Shown: positions 54,590-64,000 of the stretch, in pieces
Layout of the letters: every line of letters begins with the position of its first letter
How positions within the stretch are numbered: position 1 is the stretch's first letter
From: Chromobotia macracanthus
Lineage: Eukaryota > Chordata > Actinopteri > Cypriniformes > Botiidae
Assembly (NCBI GenBank): GCA_036877525.1
Contig: JAZGTH010000103.1
Span: 2,375,001-2,439,000 of the forward strand
DNA length: 64,000 nucleotides
Direction of reading: 5' to 3'
Made by a program: the position numbers and the translations under genes
Notes under the pieces: generated by a model
The model's database searches: none
Told to the model about the DNA's origin: nothing
The model's input: only the letters and a program-made list of their open reading frames with translations

Positions 54590-57500
54590 TAACCAGAGCT
54601 CTGGTGAGATAGGAGCACTGCTAAACTCACACACATTAAAAGTGAGCTCATATTATGCAGTGATGGGGATATACTGCGGCTTTAATGGTGAAACATTATG
54701 AATGGTAATCCAGAGGCTTGTTTTCACTGGAGTTTGGCACTGATCCTGTCTCAGTGACTCTGCTTCTCTTCATATCCTCACTTTCTGTCTGTAGGTGAGG
54801 AGCTCTTGAGTAAGACACCTCAGGTTTCTCTTTGTAGTAGAAATATATGCTGGAGTCACTTCAGATGAGAAAGCATCTGTTAATTAGAGAATAATGTATA
54901 TTTATATATATGCCTATAACAGACCATAACATGACCATAACAGCACAACAGTAGGTGTGATAGTTAAACAGACAACAGAGGGTATGAAAAAGCATGTATA
55001 AAACATATATGGAATTACTTCTCCCAGAGTTTTGTTAAAAACGATTTTATGTCATGTATGTCCTCACCTCGTGGCTGAAAGAGAAACCGGGACACTGTTC
55101 AGTGACAGGGCCTTCCAACAGAGCTTGTGGCACCAAACATGGGCAGCATCAGATTTACTCCAGAGCTAATAATATCAGCAGCTGCACAGCTCAGAATGTA
55201 CGGCTGCTGCCAGAAGACAGTCTGTACACACGCTCCACACATTTCACTGCTGTGACGACACAGTGAGCGCTCCTGCCCGGCCATAATGACACTTACCCCC
55301 GGCCACAGCACGTATACAGCACACCTTAGCATGTGTGTGGATATTAAACACACGACCGCATTATGAAACACTCCCTCTATAATTCAATTCGAAAACAATT
55401 TAGCCTCACTGAACCAGTTTCATGATGTCATGCTGAGATGATCTTTAAACTCTGTTGCAAAAGTTCTCGTGTGCTGGAGAGACCTTCACCATCTGACCCA
55501 ACAGATCTGAGAATGATTTTAAATGTCACTTTACTATACAAAGTCAGATGCACTCTGTGAAAAACCTTTAATATCCACAAAGCAAATTTACATCTAAGCA
55601 TGTCTATGTTTGAAAATATAAACAGTTTCATATATATGTGTGTGTGTGCGTGTGTGTGTCTGTTATAAATATTCATTTTATAAATGTATAGTTTCTTCAG
55701 TTCAAAAGATTTTTAAAATCATATATTATCTTTTGATCTGATGGATCTTTATACATTTTGAATAATAATCTCTCTCTCATGCACATACACACATACATTG
55801 TCTTATCTAATACTCAGCTGTGCCACATAAAAACAGTAACGCTGCATGAATATGTAGCTGCAGTTTCTCCCGGTGGGCAGACGCGGTCTGAATGAGATAA
55901 CTGTATTTTCTGGAGATGTCTGAGTGTGCCGTGATAAATATACACTTCAGCTTCCTGAACAGAGTAAAAATAAATCTCCACTGCATGTTACAGCTCTGTT
56001 CTTCATCTCAATACTGCTGGATTCTCACTGTGTTCATTATGGCCTCACCGGCAGGACACAGTCACTAAACATCAGTAATTCAGCATGAGACATTCAAGAA
56101 AACTCATTTAAATGCATTGTTTGATTCTTCTCTCCTGCCTCATACAACTATTCTGTACCATTACAGAATTAGAAAATCTTCTGTAGAAACTGCTTCAAAG
56201 GGAATATAATAATTCAGGCTAAGCGCTCCTGTATCTTTCTGTCTTTGCTGGGAGTTTATATATGCAGGCTGGGCTAGAAGTGAATTTTTATACTTTCAGA
56301 AGCTTCACCATGTTGTTTTGTAGCAGACTGTAAAATTCCTGTTTTTTTTATACAGTATGTGAACATACTGCAGAATGTTGTGTTTTTTTTTCTCTTTTCA
56401 ATTTGTCAGTTCATAAAGCCTTTCCCACCTCGCCCTGTTTAATTGGACGTAATAAATTCACAGTATTTATGACGTTGTGTTGTCGGCTGGCAGTACAGGA
56501 CAGAGGATATAGCTGCTGTAATTCACATGAGGGTGTAAAGCTCACACAGATCCAAACAGCTGCCTTTTGTTCAGTGTCTGGGTGGTGGGTCTGAAAACTC
56601 TCGAGTGATCCTCAGCTCCACACACAATTATTCTTCTTTACTTTTGTCTGCCAATAAGTCTGGATGGTGACCCTGATTTTGCTGAGTTCTGAATGTTCCT
56701 GGTTCAACAGGAACAGTTGATGGGCTTTGTACTGAGTTAAGGGCTTGTACACCATTCTTATCAACCTGTTATTTCTCTCTAGTAGATTATAATTAGGGGT
56801 AATGATAAGTTCAGAACCACCCAGGAACATGCCTTACTCAGAAAATTCAGGACGTGCAAGCAAAGCTTGTCACCAGTGTGTTGTGGGTGGTTGCCAGGGC
56901 GTTGTTAGGGTGGCTATAAGGTATTTGTAGTGCATTGCTATGTAGTTGCTAGGGTGGTTGCTATGTGGTCGCTTACTTGCCTGATTTAAAAGTGTCCACC
57001 CACTATTCTTTGATATTCTGGGTTTCTGGATACAGTTTGGGTCCCACCCACATCATTTAGAGTCTTACCTGAATAGTCATGGTGTCTTTTAATCTTCCGG
57101 GAATATTCTCACACTGAAAGGGACACCTCTCTTCTCCTGCCTGGAGCTTCACCCTGAAGGAAAACCCTGAAGCCTTTACACTCCCAATAAATAACAGCTC
57201 ACCGTGAAACTGACAGTCAGATCATTTTGCACAGCCAACCATGTCTTCAGGGGAATGGAGTCCATGTCATACAGTGAAAAATGCGAATAATACTGCATGT
57301 GTAAACAGAGCTGCGTTATTAATGACGCTGACCGCTGCTGGGGTCAGACAAATCAGAGTTATGTGTTAAACAGTAAGGCCAGAGTTTCATATGGAGCTCA
57401 CAGCCTAACAATACCAGACCAAGCAAACACAACATCTGCCATCTGAAACAGGGAAGCAGCTGATGTGTGTAGTGGATTTATTTGGGGTTATTACAGTGTG

Positions 57501-58538
57501 TGTCTGTTTTCTCCCACATGCCACTGGCTGAAAGTAATTATAGGACAGAGAAGTGATGACGGACTCAGAGCATCATCAAAGGCTGCTGGTCATCTGGTCA
57601 TATGTGCATCTGAGAGAGACAGAGAGAGAGTTCATCATATAAAACAGGCAGGGTCAGGGAATTTTGGCATTGTGAAAAACAAAACAAACGCACAGAAAAA
57701 CATTTGGTGTCGTTTCCTAAACATAATGTACAAATTTAAAAAAAACGTGATCTTATTATAACATGATAATCATAACAAAATATGTCTGATCACATTCACC
57801 ACATCACCATAAGAAGGTTTTTGCAGTATGTTACTGAAAATGCCATTTGTTTACATTGCAGTTATGATCACTTGGGCAAAAAATGTTTAAATATAAAGAA
57901 AATATCTTTATAAACTTAATAGCTCTAACAAAGGCTTGTTTTTTGTATGCATAACAGACTTTCTCATCTTTATCTGATGACTTTGGGGACTCAGACATGT
58001 TCCTTTGACACGTCCTTACATGAGATTCGTGAGGGTCATGTTTGAAACTGATTCTCATTACACGTGTTTAAGACACGAGGTTATAACTCTTCTTTTGTAA
58101 TTAGATTTGATGAATCAGGTGTATCGTGTTCTCTCTGTCTCACATCACTTCCAGCAGCTTCTGAATGAATTATCCACGAGCGGCTGCCCCTTCACAGCAG
58201 CCCAGAAACGATTCCTCACTGATGAATCAAGCAGGGATGTCTTGTTTGGGAAAAGACTGCAGCACAATAATATCCTGCCCTCTCTGCACTCAGCCATCAT
58301 GTCTGCACATTGCCTATAAAATCCTTCTGAAAGCTGGTATTACAGATTATGGTTGTATGAGTCACATCATCTCAATAATAAATGTTTCATTATCGATGAA
58401 ATGAAAACATTCATGCAGCAATTTGAACTCGATATAATTTGCATTGCAGCTCAATAAGAAATAATTAGAAGCCAACTGGACATTTAGCTGGAGAAACAAA
58501 CAGGCCCCATTATATAAAATACACCAGCACTGATGCAA
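54590..58538. other. Intergenic, few repeats
   Basis: Contains the GGTTGCCAGGG repeat copy 4 and short GT runs. The blocks 55900-56110 and 56400-56540 lack repeat signatures and may be conserved non-coding DNA; this is unproven. Confidence 0.4.
56875..56975 (+). repeat. GGTTGCCAGGG repeat, copy 4
   Basis: GTGGGTGGTTGCCAGGGCGT and TGCTATGTAGTTGCTAGGGT, the longest copy in the window. Confidence 0.72.
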
Positions 58539-58554
58539 TAGCGCCCTCCAGTGG
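58539..58554 (-). promoter_or_regulatory. CTCF-like motif, minus strand
   Basis: Reverse complement CCACTGGAGGGCGCTA differs from the CTCF core consensus at one strong position (A to G at the sixth base). Orientation is opposite to the motif at 14354. Confidence 0.45.
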
Positions 58555-59739
58555 AGAGTCACTGGTCAAAATGGCACTGAGAGTTTATTAAACTAAACCT
58601 CATCTCAACCTCAACACCTACAGCACAGACCCTGAAACTGGTCTCTGATCACTTCTAATGAGCATTTTAACCAACATTGCCACTGTGATAAACTGAACAC
58701 AGTATTGTAATGTTTATTCCAGCAGATGGGGTATTTTGCCAGGTAACATATTCAGGTGTCTTGAATAATCATCAGACATGAAACCTGAATCAGATAAAGA
58801 GCATCTGATGATAAACTCTGTTAACTGAACTGATTGTAGCCGATAGGGAGTTTACAGAGAGTTTGTTCATAACAGTAAGTGTATTGTACGAACTAAGCAA
58901 AACTGACTCTTTACTTGGTTTGACTTTATTTTGGTAAAAAAGTTAATTTTAAATTTTGTGATGGGCCCCAAAAGACTAACTTCAGCTTCTCTAAAGCACA
59001 TTTGCGAGGACTTGGTGTTGATGATCAGATATCTGATGCTGTACATTAGTCGTCTGATTGTGGGGCCTCACACACACACACAGAGGACGTGAGTGGACTT
59101 CTGATCGCTGTGGGAATCTCATCACGCTGTGAAAGGATTGAAAACACGCCCACTCCTGCATACAGAATTATACATTTCATTTGCATAATTCACGTTGAAT
59201 AAACAGACGCCCTTGTCAGAGCTTCAAATCAATGGAGGCTAGAGAAAAGTGGCTGAGGGTGACTACTGAGGGGACAGGAACAAGCAGGCAGGACAAATCT
59301 CAAGCAGGAGTACTTGAACACTATCCAGGTCAGGTCAAGATGTTTCCGCTGGGTTAAAAAACCACCATCAGCATCAGAAATTACTTTTGGGTAACTGGAC
59401 TAATAAGTTGCCTCTGCCAAACAATCAATCAAGTACAAACAGTTACCATGACAACAATTTACATTGTTAAAACTCCATCATTACTACGGCTACTGTTTTA
59501 ATAATAAAACTGTGAAAACTTGATATCGTATACCAAAAAAAATTAGAAGAATAAAATGTAAACAAATTAAAACTGAATAGGTAAACTGTAGCAAGTGATA
59601 TTTTGACAAACTCTGGTTGCCTTGGTTATTCTCTGCAGTTGAAGTTATTTAGAAAGTTATTTAGAAAATACACTGAACTGTTGGCAGACGTTCGTAATGT
59701 AATTAAAAGGTCATATTAAACTTGTATTATGATTGAGAT

Positions 59740-60440
59740 GCTTGTCAACAGGGCCGTAATCCCATTAGACATCGGGGGCCTCATTGCCCTCAGATATTCA
59801 GATTAGCAGTCGAATGCTGTTAAAAAAACACATTTCGGGCCCTCAGACTCTAAAGATGCAGTTACAGTCTTATCACACAGCCCGTCTCACCAGCATCAAT
59901 CACTAGCGAGTAGAAACTTCAAAAACCCTGTATTCCTGATATTCCTGACTGAACTTGACACTCGTCAACGGTTCCTACTCCACATTCCCAGCATCCCCTT
60001 CCTCCCAGCCAATCCGGTCTCGGATTCACGCCCCCTCTCTTTTGATTCTTTTCATTAGCCTCTTACGGGGTCATGCATGAGGCCCTGTCCGCCAGCCTGA
60101 GGTAGCCGCCATCGGAGGCCCACCCCAGGGAAGGAGCATGTGCTCTAGTCAAAAGTTTGAAGCCGTGCCTTTAAAACAGAGAGTGGTGTGTGTGTGTTGG
60201 CTCCCCTCCCATGCAGGGTCATAGCTTGGCTGGAGATGGAACCGGGGAGATGAGAGGCCGGGCGGTTGGGGGGGAGGCTGAGCTTCTCACATGAAAGGAG
60301 GAGAGAGTCTTAGACCCAGACACAACACAAGGGATCAGACCGGCCCCCCATCCCCCTCAGTCACAACATTTCCCACCAGAGAACAGCTGGAATGTGACCC
60401 GATCCAAAATCAAGGCCAGTCCTGACTGACAATAGACTGC
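59740..60440. promoter_or_regulatory. GC-rich non-repetitive block downstream of wfikkn2
   Basis: Locally GC-rich, no repeat signature and no open frame. It holds ACGGGGTCATGCATGAGGCC and other complex sequence. Candidate conserved enhancer; inferred from composition only. Confidence 0.35.
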
Positions 60441-61633
60441 AGTGGGGTGAGGGGTGGGATCAGAGTTTTATCATTAAGTATGACCCCTCCCCCTTATCAA
60501 AGCTCGTTCAAAACACCCAAAGCTAAACTCGCTCGCTCGCTCATAAACAAAGCTGCAATCCGTAACGTTTTTAATTCAAAATGGACAAAAATTAGTTTGT
60601 GAGAGAGTACATGACGGATCAGTGTTCAAAACTCCCCTTACCCGATTCCCAACAGTAAGTTTCTAATAATGGTTCATACATTGAGTAATTTTGCAGGAAA
60701 TGTCCGTCTGTAATCAGAAAGACGGTCCGGCTGCTATATCACGTCCGGGTGCTGTAGATGATGCAGCGTCTGTAACTTGTTCTTACTTAGTTGTTAAGAA
60801 TATAAATTTATCATCCACATTAAGAAAATAACTCCAAGTAACCTGTAACGTTATGTTTCAAACAGAGATGGCGGTAGAGAGGCAAAAGTTACAGATTGCA
60901 GCTTTAAGAACAAGATATTCAGTCTCTGGAGATGTTCTATAAATGTTTAATTCATTTTCAACTGCTCAAACAAATCACAGTTATAATCTCATTATATGTT
61001 TGCCATTGTATGGTTGGACAAAAAACACGTAACATACTTTGTAAAGCACGTACAAAACTACCTGTTTCAACTCAGAGTAGTGATCTAAAAATACAGCGTT
61101 ACAAATAAATAGACGGAACAAAAACGTTAAATGACAGACTGTGAATTAAAATAAGGTGCAATAGTATTTAACATGTCATTTTGTTTAGTTTAGGAATGAC
61201 ATGACTTTCAAACCGAACGTAATCTTCATGAAGCATAAATAGTTTTAGGTTAGTAAAGTTTAACCACCTGTTTCAGCTGAAGTTCAGTGACAGGTACAGA
61301 CAGTCTGGTTTAACACGACGTTTGTGGCTTTTTAGTCAAACTAAAACAACTGAACAAACACTACAACATGATGTAGATGTAAATATAATATTTTCATATG
61401 AAATCATCTAGTGTATACTGCACATACGTCTGTTTATCATACACACTGTAACGTTGACATTTCGTCTCTCCGTGGATAACTCAAACAGCGCCATGCTGCA
61501 GAAGAAGATGCAATAAGACGTGATTGTAGAATCTACAGGTTGTGTCTTTCAAAACATCAGTACAGAAGTTTGATGTAGAAAAGCAGGCAGATTGGTTTCT
61601 GACATCCAGGGTTGGATTTGCACCGTAAGGCCT
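60441..61633 (-). other. wfikkn2 3' flank, probably including 3' UTR
   Basis: AT-rich non-coding sequence after the stop codon. No canonical AATAAA was found on the minus strand near the stop; an ATTAAA at about 60945 is the nearest candidate, so the UTR end is uncertain. Confidence 0.4.
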
Positions 61634-63887
61634 CTAGTACTTTGTGCTGATAAACTCCATCAAAATGTCACAAGGCTGTTTGTTGACAATCTCACGGAGT
61701 TTACGAACCCGCCGTGCGCTTGAAGCCACCACAAAACTGTCGGGCTGCAGCACAGCCATGCCGTTGTGAACGTCCCCCATGATGATCATCTGACCCTCTG
61801 CTCTGGTGATGTTCAGACAGGGACACTTCCAGTCCATGTTGAGCAGCGTCACTTCCAGAGGTTCTTGCCTGAAGAACCGCAGCCCCATCTTCTCATCCTT
61901 CAAGATCTCCTCGACCGTGATGAGGGCGTGGCCGGAGTCTTGGTCTTCTGTCAGCTGTGAAATGCGTCCCAGGACCACAAAGTCGCTCCTGCAGAAGCTC
62001 TGGACCATCTTTTGCCGGGGTTTGCACTGCTTACACTTGTTGGTCTTGGGGAAGGGGCACATCTCCTCGCAGGCTTCCTGGCTCTCAAAGTTGTTCTGGT
62101 TTCCACCGCAGCCTCCATACACAAACAGTTGGCATTTCTTGAGGGCGTGGCTGTAGGCCCAGCGTGGTTTGTATGACTTGCAGGGCCCCTGAATGTTCGG
62201 TAGGGAGCAGGGCTCCGCGAGATCTGCTCCACACGATGCCATGCATGACTCGTAGGTTTCAAAATGGTTTTTGTTTTTGCTGCACTGGCTGTACGTGAAG
62301 GTAAAGCAGTTGTTGTGTTTGGCTTCATAGTACCAGTTAATGCTCTCCTCTCCGCAGCTGTCCATATCGGGTTCCTTCAAACACTCGTCGATGGGTAGGC
62401 GCGTGGAATTCATCACCGGTTTAGGTTTGGTCTCTTCTCTGGGAACTACCGAAAGAGGGAAATGAGCTTGTACAGAGCCGCCCAGATTTTTGGCAGTGCA
62501 GGTGTAGATGCCAGCATCCTGGATTTGGGCGTTGTATATGACCAGCTGGGCGATGTTGGTCACCACTATGTTCCCAAGCACATGGTTGGGTCCCATCACT
62601 GTGCTCTCTTTACCCTTGATTTGTTTCTCCCAGGTAATGGCCGGTTTCGGCTTGCCCGTCACCTCGCACAGGAAACTGGCTGTTTCGCCCACAAACACAA
62701 AGTAGTTCACTGGATTGCTGACCATGACCGGTGCTTGAATGTCCATTGGGGTGGTGTCAAGGCGGGCTGTGGTGGGCTGAATGGTGGTTTCCTCTGGGAG
62801 AGGGCTGGTGTTGGACAAGCTAAGGTGGAACTTGCAGGTGACTTCGGTGAGCGTGACACCTCTCGTGCAGGCCTCCGCATCCAAGTAGCACTTGTTGTAG
62901 TAGGTCATGCCGTCCGAGGCGCAGATGAATCGGGGTTCCTGTCCACAACGGTCCCGGCACTTGCACACCGGCTGCCCATCCCAGATGTCACACTCTGAAC
63001 CCTGTTGCGTGCACATGAACTTGTCACAGGTGATTCCTTTGGGCATTCCCACGGGCCCCTTCCTGCCCCTGATGTCCATGTAGCGGGCCGCCACGCAGCT
63101 CTTACTTCCACAAACGTTTAAACAGCATTTCTCGAACGGCTCACAGTCCTGGAAGAACAAAAGAGGAAGTTCATCTGGAGTGTTTTCAAAGTTTGGAGAA
63201 GTTGTTAGCCAGTCTGACTCCAAGCGGTTTTTTCAATGTTTGGTATCACAAGCTGCTGAATGTTTTCACTATTATAAAAAAATGAGACGAACGACACGCA
63301 TGAAAGAGCTTCAGCTGATTTCTTTAAATCTAATTTAATAAGACATGCTCATTCAGTGCCATAAGGACTTTAATGATGTTAATAACTGTATATACATTTA
63401 ACAACAAATGGATTCATTTCAAGGTCACGTCCTACTTCATCACAACATCACAATCCAACATTTCTGAAAACAAACCCAAACCATTCCCAAAACCAGCACG
63501 TCCCAAATCTGCCCTTACACGTTACCATGGTAACCATAGTTCGGTACCAAAACCATAATACGGACATTATATTAAAATGCCAAAACTTGTACCCTCACAC
63601 AAAACACGAAGACGGATGCGAGATGCGCACTGAACGCACGAACCTTTTTGGCGATGCCGCTTTGGGTTGGATCGGACCGCCGCGGCTCGACTCACCTGAT
63701 CGGACTCGCACTCCCGCGCGCAGGTGCTCATGGCATCGACCCACAGGTTCGGGTTCATCTGGTTCGGACACAGTCCGGCGTGGGAATAAACCACTTTGGA
63801 CACGGACGCGGGCATCGCTCCCAGACGCAAGACGCAGAGCTGCCCGAGCACAAACCAGATCCGTGCGGGAGAGAGCATCCAGCACAT
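61634..63887 (-). CDS. wfikkn2: WFIKKN2 multidomain secreted inhibitor, two exons
   Basis: Secreted antagonist of GDF8 (myostatin) and GDF11 in the known family. Exons on the minus strand: 63887-63696 (64 codons) and 63148-61634 (504 codons plus TAG), 568 aa; human WFIKKN2 is 576 aa. Start chosen at ATG 63887: MCWMLSPARIWFVLGQLCVL is a signal peptide (residues 1 to about 27) and the frame upstream has no further ATG. Domains: WAP with eight Cys (C40-C82), follistatin/Kazal (C105-C169), Ig I-set (about 204-300, C225/C281), Kunitz 1 (C320-C370), Kunitz 2 (C378-C428), NTR (about 436-560). Kunitz 2 has Lys388 after its second Cys as P1, like trypsin inhibitors; Kunitz 1 has Gly330 there. The exon junction ESDQ|DCEP lies inside the WAP domain, as in mammals. 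WFIKKN1 is the alternative; neighbours tob1 and spag9 favour WFIKKN2. Confidence 0.95.
63149..63695 (-). other. wfikkn2 intron
   Basis: 547 nt between donor CAG|GTGAGT (63696/63695) and acceptor TCTTCCAG|GAC (63149/63148), phase 0. No repeat element or nested gene seen. Confidence 0.88.
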
Positions 63888-64000
63888 ATCCGGACCAGAG
63901 AGAAACTTTCCGGGGGCTGGAGAACCGGCGGCGTCCGGCACAAACGCGCGTGAAGCGGCGCACGAACAAGCGCGGACGCGGATGAAGTTCGAGTGTTGCG
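63888..64000 (-). other. wfikkn2 5' UTR / CpG-rich start
   Basis: CpG-dense sequence upstream of ATG 63887, open in frame up to a GTG at 63941 but without ATG. The promoter lies beyond the window. Confidence 0.6.

Noticed and set aside
61766..62998. Plus-strand open frames (up to 178 codons) opposite wfikkn2
   Set aside because: Antisense shadows of the conserved second wfikkn2 exon.
63567..63941. Start of wfikkn2 at 63941
   Set aside because: The triplet there is GTG, not ATG, and the extra residues precede a good signal peptide starting at ATG 63887.

Overview
The window is genomic DNA from a teleost fish, probably a cypriniform. It holds three vertebrate genes with long introns, canonical splice signals and a CpG-rich promoter, set in AT-rich intergenic DNA full of short non-autonomous elements and microsatellites of the kind common in carp-like fish. 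No prokaryotic, viral or transposase coding sequence was recognised. Species and paralogue cannot be fixed from sequence alone; teleosts often keep two copies of each of these genes.

Layout. (1) 1-13735, + strand: the 3' three quarters of spag9 (JIP4). I could place 25 consecutive exons from 554 to the stop at 11771; their phases join without a break into 1034 codons plus stop. A 3' UTR follows to about 13735. The 5' exons lie outside the window. (2) 13736-39000: intergenic, with a CTCF-like motif and an ACGT/CRE cluster just past spag9 (14354-14452), a 58-bp minisatellite (16744-17270), a GT-rich satellite with a repeated 46-bp core (17540-18330), SINE fragments and several copies of an AACGTT-rich MITE. 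(3) 39040-42745, + strand: tob1, with CpG island, CCAAT and TATA boxes, a non-coding first exon, a 5'-UTR intron and a single coding exon 40910-41880. The coding exon as given carries two +1 frameshifts, each at a short homopolymer. (4) 42746-61633: intergenic, again MITE- and SINE-rich, with a GC-rich non-repetitive block near wfikkn2. (5) 61634-63887, - strand: wfikkn2, two coding exons, 568 aa, with WAP, follistatin/Kazal, Ig, two Kunitz and NTR domains.

The neighbourhood spag9 - tob1 - wfikkn2 matches the human 17q21.33 neighbourhood from my knowledge of that locus, which supports the gene names. The genes do not form a functional pathway: spag9 encodes a JNK/motor scaffold, tob1 an antiproliferative deadenylation adaptor, wfikkn2 a secreted GDF8/GDF11 antagonist.

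Most notable: a 15-copy AACGTT-rich MITE family, six of its copies in spag9 introns and some in inverted pairs around exons; a 33-nt in-frame spag9 microexon behind a PTB-like pyrimidine tract; a GC-AG intron in spag9; paired tob1 frameshifts; and convergent CTCF-like motifs flanking tob1. I found no clearly new biological system. The MITE family and the regulatory cluster at 14.35-14.45 kb are the best candidates for follow-up.
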